A stretch of DNA of 64,000 bases from Actinobacteria bacterium HGW-Actinobacteria-7 (lineage in GTDB: Bacteria; Actinomycetota; Coriobacteriia; Anaerosomatales; PHET01): NCBI GenBank assembly GCA_002841275.1, contig PHET01000013.1, forward strand, positions 1 to 64,000, read 5' to 3'. A model generated the notes under the pieces. That model was given only the letters and a program-made list of their open reading frames with translations, did no database searches and was not told the DNA's origin. This document shows positions 1-11,571 of the stretch, in pieces. Every line of letters begins with the position of its first letter. The first letter of the stretch is position 1. Both the position numbers and the translations under genes were made by a program.

Positions 1-726
1 CGCACAGATGTGTCGCTCTACTGCGCCGCCGACGACCGATCAGCCGACGAACTCGTGTCCAACCGAGGACAGCGCGAGGACACGGTCGCGGTCACCGGCA
101 TCCCCGTGCGTGCGCAGTTCACCCTCGAATACGACCTCGCGGCTGCACGCGAACACTTCGATCTTCCCCATGTGAAGCGGCTGATCCTGGCGCTCGCCGG
201 ATCCACACTGCCCGGCCCCTACTCACAGTTCAAAGACGCGCTTGCTGTCTCGCTGCCAGCCCTCGCCTCGATTCCCGACACAGCAGTCGTGGTGGTCACA
301 GGACGTGACGATGAGTTCGCCGAGGATCTCAAGAGCCGGTCCGCAGCCTTCGGAGTGGGAAACGTGCACACGCTGGGGTTCGTGGAACACATGGCGCCGC
401 TCATGGCTGTAGCCGACGTCGCACTCGCCATTCCCGGCGGTGTGGTCTGCGCAGAGTGCGCGGCCATGGGACTGCCGGTCGTGCTCATGGGTCCTGCCAC
501 GGGCCACGAGCGCATCAATGCCGACGTGCTCGTCGAAGCCGGCGCAGCCCTGTTCGCACGCGACCCGCGCACGATCGCCGAGTACACGCGCAAGGCGATC
601 TCCAGCACGTCTCGGCTGAAGCGGATGAGCGAGGCGGCCACCACCATCTCGCGACCCTTCGCAGCCACAGACGTCGCCGAGCGCGTCCTGACTCTGGTTG
701 GCGTGCCTTTCGGGGAGCCGGAGTGA
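1..726 (+). CDS. Glycosyltransferase (MurG/MGDG-synthase-like C-terminal part), 5' truncated by window
   Basis: Frame open to window start; VTGIPVR motif and C-terminal GT-B features (GGVVCAECAAMGLPVVLMGPATGHE). Confidence 0.7.
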   Translation, partial: RTDVSLYCAADDRSADELVSNRGQREDTVAVTGIPVRAQFTLEYDLAAAREHFDLPHVKRLILALAGSTLPGPYSQFKDALAVSLPALASIPDTAVVVVTGRDDEFAEDLKSRSAAFGVGNVHTLGFVEHMAPLMAVADVALAIPGGVVCAECAAMGLPVVLMGPATGHERINADVLVEAGAALFARDPRTIAEYTRKAISSTSRLKRMSEAATTISRPFAATDVAERVLTLVGVPFGEPE

Positions 727-1886
727 CGGCTCTTCGCATCGGCATGTTCGTCGACATGTATCTGCCTCATGTCAGCGGTGTCACCAACCATATCTCTCTG
801 TACAAGCGGCATTTCGAACAGTTGGGCCACGAGGTCTTCGTGTTCACGTTCGGCGACCAAGACCACATCGACACCGAGCCCAACGTGATTCGCTCGCCCG
901 GCATGCCGTGGGGCCGGACGGGGTGGCGCTTCGCCCCGGCGCTCAGTGCACCCGCTCGGGAGCTTGTCCCGACCCTCGACATCGCGCATGCCCACCATCC
1001 GTTCCAGAGCGGGCGGCTGCTGGTTCCCTTGTGCAAGCGTCACGGTATCCCGCTCGTATTCACGAACCACACCCGCTACGACCTGTATTCCGACGCCTAC
1101 GCATCGCTGGTTCCGCGATCGCTGCGCTACGCGTTTCTCCGTTGGCAGCTGAGCCATTTCGACCGTGCCTGTGACCTTGTGATCGCACCCGCCCAGAGCA
1201 TCGCTTCGTGGCTCGAGGAGTTTTGCGGCTTCGCGGACGCGGTGACGATTCCCAACGGCATCGACGTGCAGCGCTTCTCCAATCCGGAACACCCCGTCAG
1301 CCGAGAAGAGCTGGGTTTCGCTCACGATGACGTCGTATTCTGCTACGCCGGTCGATTGGGTCCCGAGAAGAACACCGAGTGGCTGGCTCGCGAGTTCGTG
1401 ATGGCCGCACACAGGAGTCCGCGAGCGCGCTTGCTCGTGGTAGGCGACGGGCCGTCACGCATGGCGGCCAGCGCAGTAATCGATCAGGCGGGACTCACGG
1501 AGCGCGCGGTATTCACCGGCATGCAGTCATACGACCGCATACCCGCGCTCGAGGCTGCTGCTGATGTCTTCGTGACCGGCTCGGTCAGCGAAGTGCATCC
1601 CCTTGTCGTGCTTGAGGCGATGGCCGCCGGCCTTCCCGTTGTCGCGGTGAGTTCTCCGGGCATCGCCGACACCGTGCGCGACGGATCCACGGGCCTCCTT
1701 GCTCCCACTGCGACAGACGGTGCGCTTGCCGATCGCATGGTTGCGCTTGCCACTGACGATGCCGCGTTGGCGTCAATGGCCCAACATGCTCGCGCTGCCT
1801 CAATGGCCTTCGGATTCGATCAGACCGCAGATGTCGTCTTGCAGCACTACCAGCGACTCGTCAGCTCCAGGAAGCATACTCGGTGA
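723..1886 (+). CDS. Glycosyltransferase family 4 (GT-B)
   Basis: GTG start overlapping upstream stop (GTGA); GRLGPEKNTEWL and SEVHPLVVLEAMAAGLPVVA motifs. Confidence 0.85.
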   Translation: MTALRIGMFVDMYLPHVSGVTNHISLYKRHFEQLGHEVFVFTFGDQDHIDTEPNVIRSPGMPWGRTGWRFAPALSAPARELVPTLDIAHAHHPFQSGRLLVPLCKRHGIPLVFTNHTRYDLYSDAYASLVPRSLRYAFLRWQLSHFDRACDLVIAPAQSIASWLEEFCGFADAVTIPNGIDVQRFSNPEHPVSREELGFAHDDVVFCYAGRLGPEKNTEWLAREFVMAAHRSPRARLLVVGDGPSRMAASAVIDQAGLTERAVFTGMQSYDRIPALEAAADVFVTGSVSEVHPLVVLEAMAAGLPVVAVSSPGIADTVRDGSTGLLAPTATDGALADRMVALATDDAALASMAQHARAASMAFGFDQTADVVLQHYQRLVSSRKHTR

Positions 1887-2572
1887 ACGCGGGCGACCTC
1901 AGCGCCGCGCTTGCTTTGGGTGCCGCTGCGTTCGTCGTCGGACTGTCAGGAGCGATGTCACCAGGACCCTACCTCACCGTGACCATCACGCGGACCGTGC
2001 AGCGCGGTTGGTTCTCGGCGGGACTGATGCTGGTGGGCCATGCGCTGCTTGAGGGAGCATTGCTCGTCGGCTTCGCGTTTGGGCTCCAGCACTTCCTACA
2101 GCAACCTCTGGTCACAACCGTCATGGCACTGGCCGGCGGGGCCGTCCTGCTCTGGATGGGCTACGGGCTGCTCTCGGGCGTCTGGAGCGGTGACATCGTG
2201 CGTGACCTGGAGGTTGCGGAGCACGCTGACGGGCGGGCCGCACCGTCTCACGCCGGCTCGATTGTCCAGGGAATCGTCGTCTCACTCTCGAATCCGTACT
2301 GGACGCTGTGGTGGGCGACGATCGGCCTCAAGTTGGCGAGTGACGGACTCGCCATCGGCCCGGTGGGTGTGGCCGCGTTCTTCCTCGGCCACCAGCTTGC
2401 CGACTGGTCGTGGTACGCGCTCGTCATCGCCGCCGCCTCGCGGGGCAAGGAGCTGCTTACACCAGGGCTCTACCGCTCTGTCATGGGTGTGCTGGCGGTG
2501 CTGCTCGTCTACATCGGTGCCCGGTTCGTGGCATCCGGATTCGGCATCGAACTCCCCTGGCTGCCGTTCTGA
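1883..2572 (+). CDS. LysE family translocator
   Basis: GTG start overlapping upstream stop; GAMSPGPYLTVTITRTVQRG N-terminus; hydrophobic helices. Confidence 0.75.
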   Translation: MNAGDLSAALALGAAAFVVGLSGAMSPGPYLTVTITRTVQRGWFSAGLMLVGHALLEGALLVGFAFGLQHFLQQPLVTTVMALAGGAVLLWMGYGLLSGVWSGDIVRDLEVAEHADGRAAPSHAGSIVQGIVVSLSNPYWTLWWATIGLKLASDGLAIGPVGVAAFFLGHQLADWSWYALVIAAASRGKELLTPGLYRSVMGVLAVLLVYIGARFVASGFGIELPWLPF

Positions 2573-2629
2573 ACGCTGGCCCCGGTACTCTGGTCCGCCC
2601 CGGAACCCCCCGTCGAGATCCACAGACGA

Positions 2630-2662
2630 CCGTGGACCCCGGCGCGATGCCGAGGTCCACGG
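2630..2662. terminator. Hairpin between convergent lysE-like gene and groEL
   Basis: CCGTGGACC...GGTCCACGG perfect 9-bp arms in convergent intergenic region; no clear T-tract. Confidence 0.5.
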
Positions 2663-2699
2663 TGTCAACTCATGAGTGCCAGTGCAGGTAGCCCAGTGG

Positions 2700-4346
<1,647 letters not shown>

Positions 4347-4389
4347 TCACATAGGTGGAAACGGGGTAACAGCGGTCTTCTCAGCAGAA

Positions 4390-4680
4390 CTAGCCCTCTA
4401 CGACCGCATAGATGTCGTCGGCGCGAAGGATGATGTACTCCTCGCCCTCAACCTTGACCTCGGTGCCACCGTACTTGCTGTAGATGACGGTGTCGCCAGC
4501 CTTGACGTCGAGCGCGATGCGCTCACCGGCGTCATTGAGCTTGCCCTCGCCTACGGCGATGACCTCGCCCTTCTGGGGCTTTTCCTTGGCGGTGTCTGCG
4601 AGGATGAGGCCCGACTTGGTCTGGGTCTCTGCCTCGGCCTGCTTCACGATCACGCGATCGCCCAGCGGCTTCAGATTCAT
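4390..4680 (-). CDS. groES: 10 kDa chaperonin GroES
   Basis: [40 protein letters not shown]. Confidence 0.98.
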   Translation of the reverse strand: MNLKPLGDRVIVKQAEAETQTKSGLILADTAKEKPQKGEVIAVGEGKLNDAGERIALDVKAGDTVIYSKYGGTEVKVEGEEYIILRADDIYAVVEG

Positions 4681-4819
4681 TGACGTCCCTCCTCTTTCTG
4701 TGCGTTACGGACATCCGGACACGCGTCCGGGCGTTTCCTGCTTGGTCTCGCGACGCAGATGCGCGCTCCTGAGTTATACCCACCTGCTCCAGGAACCTGC
4801 GCGTCTACCCTTGAGAGTG

Positions 4820-4846
4820 CTGGCACTCGGATGCACGGAGTGCCAA
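4820..4846 (-). promoter_or_regulatory. CIRCE-like operator (HrcA site) upstream of groESL
   Basis: CTGGCACTC-N9-GAGTGCCAA; consensus TTAGCACTC-N9-GAGTGCTAA. Confidence 0.85.
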
Positions 4847-4855
4847 CGAGGTAGG

Positions 4856-4884
4856 ATTCTACCCGCACTCAGGGCTGCGTTCAA
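4856..4884 (-). promoter_or_regulatory. Sigma-A type promoter of groESL
   Basis: Minus strand TTGAAC-N17-TAGAAT, predicted start just upstream of CIRCE. Confidence 0.7.
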
Positions 4885-4913
4885 TAGGCATGAACTGGGA
4901 CTTTGTGCGCGGG

Positions 4914-4934
4914 GTTGAGTGCCTGACACTCAGG
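4914..4934 (-). promoter_or_regulatory. HAIR-like element (HspR site) upstream of groESL promoter
   Basis: GTTGAGT-N7-ACTCAGG; HAIR consensus CTTGAGT-N7-ACTCAAG (12/14 by eye). Confidence 0.55.
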
Positions 4935-4943
4935 TCTGACCAC

Positions 4944-6479
4944 CTAGGCCGGGTCTACAACGTCCAGTCTGAGCCCCGGCATCGCGTCTGCTTCGAGCCC
5001 CAGACGGTCGCCGTTGAGGTAGCGGTGGTACCCCGCCGCGGCAATCATCGCCGCATTGTCAGTGCACAGGTGCAGAGGGGGCACACTCACGTGTACACCC
5101 AGAGGTTCGATGGCCGAGCGAAGCGCCTCGCGAAGAGCGGGATTCGCCGCGACTCCCCCTCCAAGACAAAATGTTGTGGCCCCGGTTTCGGTGACCGCAC
5201 GGACCGCCTTGGAGACCTGCACATCGATCACCGCGGCCTGGAAGCTCGCAGCCAGGTCCGGCACATCGATCTCGCGCCCTGCCGCCTGTTCGTGCCGGAT
5301 GTGGTTGATGACCGCCGTCTTGAGCCCGGAAAGTGAGAACTGGTAGTCGCCGCTTCGCATCATGGCGCGAGGGAAATCGAGCGCGGTCGGATCGCCGTCG
5401 GCCGCAAGCCGCGACAATACTGGTCCACCCGGATAGCCGAGCCCGAGGACCTTGGCCACCTTGTCGAATGCCTCGCCGGTTGCATCGTCCAGGGTCTCGC
5501 CCATCGTCCGGTACTCGCCCCAGCGGGGCATGTGGACAAGCGACGTATGCCCGCCGCTCACCAGCAGCGCGACCAGCGGCGGCTGGACCGCCGGATCGGC
5601 GAGCACGTTGGCGAAGATATGGCCCTCCAGATGGTTCACGCCCACCAAGGGCAGACCCGTCGCAAACGCGAGCCCCTTCGCATATGCCAACCCCACCACC
5701 AGGGCGCCGACGAGCCCCGGCCCGTAGGTGACTGCGATGGCGTCGAGCGCCGAGAAGTCGAGGGGCTCACCGGCCGTTGGCGCCCGCGTATCGCCTGCCT
5801 CGCGAAGTGCGCCACCAGCTTCCTGCATAGCCTCCGCGATCACGTCGACGATCGCCTCGGTATGCTTGCGGCTCGCGATCTCCGGCACGACGCCGCCAAA
5901 GCGTGCGTGGAAGTCGATCTGACTCGCCACGATATTGGCAAGCAGTGTGCGCTCACCCATGATCACCGCTGCGGCGGTCTCGTCGCACGATGATTCGATA
6001 GCCAGAATCAGCGGAGGCCTGTCTTCTGGGTAGGTGTCTTCCAGCTCGCCCCACATGATCAGCGCGTCTTCCCCGGTCTCTGCGTAATAACCGGGGCGCA
6101 GGCCCGCTGGGCGCATCCCAACCGACTCGTAGAGCGCGATCGCCGCCGTATTGGCTGGGCGCACCTCGAGTGTCATGCGCCGGGCCCCTGACTCCTTGAG
6201 CCTCACGATCAGCGTACTCAGAAGAGCCCTTCCGGTGCCGTGGCCGCGCGCGTCCGCGCGTACCGCGATGTTCATGAGATGAGCATCGTCTTGGAGCAAC
6301 CAGCCGCCCGCGTAGCCCACAAGCTCCCCGTCGCGCTCTGCGACGAACCAGTGGCGTCCGGATGCGACCAGATCCTCTGCAAAGAGACGCTCCGACCACG
6401 GGGCATCGAAGGTGACCGATTCGATCATTGCGGCGCCCGGTACATCCCCTGCCACCATCTCTCGGATACGAAGATTCAC
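4944..6479 (-). CDS. tsaD: RimI (N-acetyltransferase)-TsaD (tRNA threonylcarbamoyltransferase) fusion protein
   Basis: N-terminal GNAT domain (NIAVRADARGHGTGRALL, EVRPANTAAIALYESVGM) then complete TsaD (ILAIESSCDETAAAVI, VNHLEGHIFA, GGGVAANPALREAL). Confidence 0.92.
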   Translation of the reverse strand: MNLRIREMVAGDVPGAAMIESVTFDAPWSERLFAEDLVASGRHWFVAERDGELVGYAGGWLLQDDAHLMNIAVRADARGHGTGRALLSTLIVRLKESGARRMTLEVRPANTAAIALYESVGMRPAGLRPGYYAETGEDALIMWGELEDTYPEDRPPLILAIESSCDETAAAVIMGERTLLANIVASQIDFHARFGGVVPEIASRKHTEAIVDVIAEAMQEAGGALREAGDTRAPTAGEPLDFSALDAIAVTYGPGLVGALVVGLAYAKGLAFATGLPLVGVNHLEGHIFANVLADPAVQPPLVALLVSGGHTSLVHMPRWGEYRTMGETLDDATGEAFDKVAKVLGLGYPGGPVLSRLAADGDPTALDFPRAMMRSGDYQFSLSGLKTAVINHIRHEQAAGREIDVPDLAASFQAAVIDVQVSKAVRAVTETGATTFCLGGGVAANPALREALRSAIEPLGVHVSVPPLHLCTDNAAMIAAAGYHRYLNGDRLGLEADAMPGLRLDVVDPA

Positions 6480-7267
6480 GCGCGCTCACCGCCGCCCGCC
6501 ACGCCGTTGTCGGGGAGCGCCTCGGCGGGTCCGGTTCGCAACCGCTCGTTCTCCTCGGCATCTGAAAGGCGGGTGTAGATCGGCAGCAGCGTAGCCGCAT
6601 TGGCCTGCTCCAAGGAGCCGACAGCGCCGGCGTCTGAGCCCCCAAGGGCTGCAAACAGCCCCGCACCGGTCGTCCACCATGAGGCCTCATCCGAGAACGA
6701 CACGCGGCCCTCAAAGGCGGCCGAGAAGACCTCCCTGTACTTCGCGAGACCGTTGCCGCAGAGAAGTAACGGCTCGGTCAGCTCACTCGCCCACGACTCG
6801 GCCACGACATCCGGCTTCGCCACACGGTCCGGTGTCAGGCGAAGCGCGCATCCGTCCTCGCAGCGGAAGAGCACGGGGTAGACCTCGCCGCGCATGGCAT
6901 CGCCTAACAGCCCCAGCATGCCCTGATACCCCGTCGCGGCCACCTGCCAGGCAAGCGCATCGAGTGTACCGACGCCCGCAAGTGGCACACCCAGCCCCTG
7001 CGCCAACCCCTTCGCGGTGGCGACGCCGATGCGCACGCCGGTAAACGAGCCCGGCCCGCGCCCCACAACCACACCACCCACATCGCTCACCCGCTCACCC
7101 GCGCGCTCAAGCGCCGCAGAGAGCGTGGTGAGCAAGAGTGTGTTCGCACGACGGGGTGCGACCTCACAACCCGATTCGATGACCGTGAGCACCGTCCCGT
7201 CCAGCCGGGCGACTCCGTAGCCGACGGCCTCGGTGGCGGTGTCCAGTGCGATCAGCAGCCGGCTCAT
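6476..7267 (-). CDS. tsaB: tRNA threonylcarbamoyladenosine biosynthesis protein TsaB
   Basis: [40 protein letters not shown]; start chosen at MSRLL. Confidence 0.93.
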   Translation of the reverse strand: MSRLLIALDTATEAVGYGVARLDGTVLTVIESGCEVAPRRANTLLLTTLSAALERAGERVSDVGGVVVGRGPGSFTGVRIGVATAKGLAQGLGVPLAGVGTLDALAWQVAATGYQGMLGLLGDAMRGEVYPVLFRCEDGCALRLTPDRVAKPDVVAESWASELTEPLLLCGNGLAKYREVFSAAFEGRVSFSDEASWWTTGAGLFAALGGSDAGAVGSLEQANAATLLPIYTRLSDAEENERLRTGPAEALPDNGVAGGGERA

Positions 7268-7770
7268 CGCGACGACTCCACGACCGAGATCCCTGGGACG
7301 GCGTCGCACCCGGCAGCCCACGCGGCCGCCAGTTCTGCGCCACGCGAACCCAGTGGCGCGAGGTCGATGCGGCGTGATTCGTCACCCACGATATTCAGCG
7401 TCACCGAGATCCCGTCGTCGGGCATCGCCTCGGCGAAGCGGTCGCCCCACTCCACAACAGCCACTCCTCCGGCCTCAAGAGTCCCGTAGTAGTCCAGGTC
7501 CTCCAGCTGCGCACCGCGGTCGAGCCGATAGAGGTCGAAGTGGTACAGGGGAAGGCGCCCCTCGTGCACGAGCAGGATGTTGAAGGTCGGGCTGGTCACG
7601 GGCTCCACAACCCCGAGCCCGTCGGCCATACCCTTTGTGAGCTGTGTCTTGCCGGCGCCCAGATCGCCCGAGAGCAGCACGACATCGCCAGCAACCAGCA
7701 ACGGAGCGAGGGTCCGGCCACACTGGAACGTCTGGTTCGCCGAGAAGGTCGTTATCGACCACGTCATCAA
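7264..7770 (-). CDS. tsaE: tRNA threonylcarbamoyladenosine biosynthesis ATPase TsaE
   Basis: [44 protein letters not shown]. Confidence 0.93.
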   Translation of the reverse strand: MMTWSITTFSANQTFQCGRTLAPLLVAGDVVLLSGDLGAGKTQLTKGMADGLGVVEPVTSPTFNILLVHEGRLPLYHFDLYRLDRGAQLEDLDYYGTLEAGGVAVVEWGDRFAEAMPDDGISVTLNIVGDESRRIDLAPLGSRGAELAAAWAAGCDAVPGISVVESSR

Positions 7771-8369
7771 AACAGCTCTCCTTGAGGTGGGTTCTGTCCA
7801 CTGTCGAGTTCTTCGAGCAGCTTCTTGAGCAGCTCGAAGTCGGCGATCAGCACGTCACGCTTGCTGCGATCGTAGATCGCCGCCGCCGGGTGGAAGATCG
7901 GCAGGACGGTGAACCGGCCAGCCTGCTGCACCGTACCACGCAACTGCGTGATACCAACGGTCGTCTTGAGCACGAACCTCGTCGCGAAGTTGCCCAGCGT
8001 CACCAGCACGTCGGGTGCGATGATCCGTATCTGTTCGCGAAGGAAGGGTGTGCACGTCTCGATCTCGATCGCCTCCGGATCCCGGTTGCCGGGAGGCCGG
8101 CATTTGAGCACGTTGGCGATGTAGACCTGCTCACGCTCAAGCTCGGCGTGGCTCAGCAGCTCGTCAAGAAATCGCCCGGCAGCGCCCACGAACGGCTCCC
8201 CGCGAAGGTCCTCGTTCTTGCCAGGCGCCTCACCGATGAACATCACTCGGGCACGGGGGTCGCCGACGCCGAAGACCAACTGCCCTCGAGTGAGTCCCAG
8301 CCCGCAGCGGTGACAGTCACCGATAAGGTCGCGCAACGCTTCGAGGCTTTCGCATCCTGGAGCCGGCAC
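7767..8369 (-). CDS. Uracil-DNA glycosylase, family 4/5-like
   Basis: [44 protein letters not shown]-terminal Cys pair. Confidence 0.88.
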   Translation of the reverse strand: MPAPGCESLEALRDLIGDCHRCGLGLTRGQLVFGVGDPRARVMFIGEAPGKNEDLRGEPFVGAAGRFLDELLSHAELEREQVYIANVLKCRPPGNRDPEAIEIETCTPFLREQIRIIAPDVLVTLGNFATRFVLKTTVGITQLRGTVQQAGRFTVLPIFHPAAAIYDRSKRDVLIADFELLKKLLEELDSGQNPPQGELF

Positions 8370-8381
8370 GAACGCCTCCCT

Positions 8382-8897
8382 CTAGAGCCAGGTGGTGACT
8401 TCAGAAAGCGGTCTGCGCGCCGGCTTGCCCGCGGACTCGGCCGAGTAACCCACAGGGATCAACGCGACCGGGGTGATCGGCATCGGGAGGCCCAGAGCGT
8501 CGCGCACCGCGCTTTCGTCGAAGGCGCCTATCCAACACGCCGCAAGCCCGCGGTCGACCGCAGCCAGAAGGATGTTCGCTGCCGCAGCAGCCGTGTCCTG
8601 GATTGCGTAGAGATACTCGCCCCTGTCGCCATAGCGCGCCGAGCAGGGCCTCGGATCCACCGAAACGGCGATGATGACCGGTGCGCCGGTCGCCCAACGC
8701 TGGTGTAAGGCCCCTGCAAGCCGCTCACGGGCCTCAAGCGACTTGACCACGGTGAAGCGCCACGGCTGGATGTTGCCAGCGGTAGGAGCCGCGACAGCAG
8801 CGTCCAGCAGTGCGCGAACATCTTCATCGGACACGTCGAGTTTGGCATTGAAGTGGCGCACACTGCGCCTCTTGGCGATGACTTCCGAGAACTCCAT
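8382..8897 (-). CDS. Nitroreductase family protein
   Basis: FSEVIAKRRSVRHFNAKLDVSDEDVRALLDAAVAAPTAGNIQPWRF. Confidence 0.88.
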   Translation of the reverse strand: MEFSEVIAKRRSVRHFNAKLDVSDEDVRALLDAAVAAPTAGNIQPWRFTVVKSLEARERLAGALHQRWATGAPVIIAVSVDPRPCSARYGDRGEYLYAIQDTAAAAANILLAAVDRGLAACWIGAFDESAVRDALGLPMPITPVALIPVGYSAESAGKPARRPLSEVTTWL

Positions 8898-9025
8898 TGA
8901 ATCCCTTACACGAGGCTCGCCAGCGCGAGGACGCCGGCACGTCAGGTTACGAGACGCATTCTAGACCAAGCGCCTCGGCAGGGCCCCACTCCCGAGTGTC
9001 GTAAGATGGCATTGGAGGTGTCGCC

Positions 9026-9367
9026 ATGCACGATCCACTGTCAAAGACGCCCGACGAGGAAATCGGCATCAGGGCCTTCGAGACAAAGAAGGCCCGGGCT
9101 GTAGAGACCGCGACCAGCAGAATGCGCCACGGTATGGGCGACTCGTGGGATCAGCTCTCGACGCAGCAGATCGAGGAGCTGCGATGGACCTTGGGCGAGC
9201 TGTGGGCGTACGTGGCTCATGGAGTGTGGGACGAGCTGCACTTCGGACTGCTCTCGCACGATGAGATCAACCGCATCGTAGTGCTGGGCGCGCAGATTCG
9301 CCGCCACGAACGCCCTCCTGTGGAAGTGCTGAACCAGATTGCCGAACTCGTCAGCTCCAAGGCCTGA
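9026..9367 (+). CDS. Hypothetical protein
   Basis: 113-aa ORF with ggaggtg RBS, divergent from nitroreductase gene. Confidence 0.65.
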   Translation: MHDPLSKTPDEEIGIRAFETKKARAVETATSRMRHGMGDSWDQLSTQQIEELRWTLGELWAYVAHGVWDELHFGLLSHDEINRIVVLGAQIRRHERPPVEVLNQIAELVSSKA

Positions 9368-9381
9368 TTCGCGCACCACTC

Positions 9382-10026
9382 TCAGTTACGGGCGGACTTC
9401 TTGCGCTCGATCTTCTTCTTGACCTTCTTCAGGCGGAACAGGTCTTCCCTGGCTCGTTCGTCCAGCGTCTGTCTGATGTAGTTGACCTGCTCCGAAAGAG
9501 TTGGGAGCGTGACCTGCTCGAGCGCGTTGACCCGCCTGCTCGTCTTCTGGATCTCCTCGCCCACGCGCCTCAGCCGCGTCTCTCGACCTGCATACTCGAC
9601 GACGCCCTCGAGCATCACCTCGAACCGCTCGGCGGTGTGATCCACGCGTGAGGATATCCCGACAACGGAATAGCCACGCGCCAACGGGCCGCGGATGGTC
9701 GAGTCCGCCTTGGTGAGTACCGGAACGGGCACGCCCATGATCTTGATGCCACTTACCTCGACGGTGATCGCTCCGCGGCTGGCCATCGCAGCTGAGTGCA
9801 CCGCCACGAGACCGTCGACGGCCCGTGCGATAGTCAACGCATACTGCGCCTCGGCGGTGTTGCTCTCGAGCTCGCGAGCGAGCCGCATGGTCTCATCCAC
9901 GGTGTCCATGAACTCGACGAGCAGTGCGTCGCGCTTGCGCTTCAACAGATCCATGCCCTGACGGGCGAGCTGCATCTGTGTTCTGCGTTCGAGTAGCTCC
10001 GAGCGTGTGGGTCGAACCTCTTCCAC
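9382..10026 (-). CDS. V/A-type ATP synthase subunit D
   Basis: PTRSELLERRTQMQLARQGMDLLKRKRDALLVEF; last gene of V-ATPase operon. Confidence 0.93.
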   Translation of the reverse strand: MEEVRPTRSELLERRTQMQLARQGMDLLKRKRDALLVEFMDTVDETMRLARELESNTAEAQYALTIARAVDGLVAVHSAAMASRGAITVEVSGIKIMGVPVPVLTKADSTIRGPLARGYSVVGISSRVDHTAERFEVMLEGVVEYAGRETRLRRVGEEIQKTSRRVNALEQVTLPTLSEQVNYIRQTLDERAREDLFRLKKVKKKIERKKSARN

Positions 10027-10059
10027 GGCATGCCTCCAGCTCGCGGTCCGAACTCCGTG

Positions 10060-11571
10060 CTAGCCGACTGCAATCGCGTCGATATCGCCTTCAAGCACGA
10101 TGCCGCCGCCTCTTTCGACCACCGGGGCAGGCCCACCGTGATCCCCATCCGCCCCCTCAGGCTCGATTCCCGCTTCTGGCTCCGGGAGATAGGACATGAA
10201 GTCACGGACGCGCTTGAGCTCTCCTGGTGGCAGTCCGGCCAGCATCTCCCACGCGATGGTGAGCGACTCTTCAATCGTGCGGCCCTCGTCACCTTGACCC
10301 ACGATCCGGTTCTCGAACTCATCGGCGAACCGCAGGTAGCGGCGATCGATATCCGAGAGGGCCTCTTCACCCACGATGGCGACAAGACGCCTGAGATCAC
10401 GCCCTTGCGCATAAGCCGCATACAGCTGGTTAGCCACGGCGCGGTGGTCCTCACGCGTCTTACCCTCGCCGATTCCCAGGTTCATCAGACGTGACAGACA
10501 TGGCAGCACATCGATGGGCGGGAACACGCCGCGGCGATGCAGGTGGCGCGAAAGCACGATCTGGCCTTCGGTGATGTAGCCCGTGAGATCGGGAATCGGA
10601 TGCGTGATGTCGTCGTCGGGCATGGTGAGGATCGGAATCTGGGTCACTGAGCCCACGCGCCCCTTGATGCGTCCCGCACGCTCGTAGAGGCTCGAAAGGT
10701 CGGTGTACATGTAGCCCGGGTACCCGCGCCGTCCCGGCACCTCTTCACGCGCCGTCGACACTTCCCGCAGCGCCTCGCAGTAGTTCGTCATATCCGAGAG
10801 GACCACGAGCACCTGCATGTCCTTCTCGTAGGCCAGGTACTCGGCGACCGTGAGCGCGCATCGGGGGGTCAACAACCGCTCGACGGTGGGGTCGTCGGCG
10901 AGGTTGAGGAAGAAGACGACCCGTTCCAGGGCACCCGTGCTTTCAAACTGCGACATGAAGTAGCTTGCCTCGCGATGAGTGATGCCCATCGCTCCGAACA
11001 CCACGGCGAACTGCTCTCCAGTGGTCACGCGTGACTGACGCACGATCTGCGCGGTGAGCTCGTTGGCGGGCAAGCCCGAACCTGAGAACACTGGGAGCTT
11101 CTGACCCCGCACGAGTGTATTGAGCAGATCGATCGCCGAGATACCCGTCTCGATGAAATCGGCGGGCTTCTCTCGGCTGAAAGGGTTGATGGGCGAGCCG
11201 TTGATGTCCAGGCGAACCTCTTCCCGGACAGGGGGACGGCCGTCGATTGGACGACCTGCGCCGTCGAGAACACGGCCCAGCATCTCTTCGGAAACTCCGA
11301 TGCGGGCGACTTCGCCTAGGAACCGCACGCTCGTCCGGTCCACATCGATGCCGCTCGTGCCTTCGAAGACCTGGACTACCGCCGCGCCCTGAGAGATCTC
11401 GAGTATCTGCCCGGTGCGCTTGGTACCGTCCGCGAGCGTCACCGCGACCATCTCATTGTAGGACGCACCCTCGACACCCGAGACGAACAGAAGCGGTCCG
11501 GCGACAGAGTCGATGGTCCGGTACTCCGTGGTCAGCAACTGCGCGCCGTCGTTGAGTAGCTCGTTAGCCAT
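10060..11571 (-). CDS. V/A-type ATP synthase subunit B
   Basis: [37 protein letters not shown]. Confidence 0.95.
   Translation of the reverse strand: MANELLNDGAQLLTTEYRTIDSVAGPLLFVSGVEGASYNEMVAVTLADGTKRTGQILEISQGAAVVQVFEGTSGIDVDRTSVRFLGEVARIGVSEEMLGRVLDGAGRPIDGRPPVREEVRLDINGSPINPFSREKPADFIETGISAIDLLNTLVRGQKLPVFSGSGLPANELTAQIVRQSRVTTGEQFAVVFGAMGITHREASYFMSQFESTGALERVVFFLNLADDPTVERLLTPRCALTVAEYLAYEKDMQVLVVLSDMTNYCEALREVSTAREEVPGRRGYPGYMYTDLSSLYERAGRIKGRVGSVTQIPILTMPDDDITHPIPDLTGYITEGQIVLSRHLHRRGVFPPIDVLPCLSRLMNLGIGEGKTREDHRAVANQLYAAYAQGRDLRRLVAIVGEEALSDIDRRYLRFADEFENRIVGQGDEGRTIEESLTIAWEMLAGLPPGELKRVRDFMSYLPEPEAGIEPEGADGDHGGPAPVVERGGGIVLEGDIDAIAVG

Noticed and set aside
219-1412. 397-aa minus-strand ORF antisense to the two glycosyltransferase genes
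   Set aside because: Overlaps well-supported GT genes; translation shows no domain.
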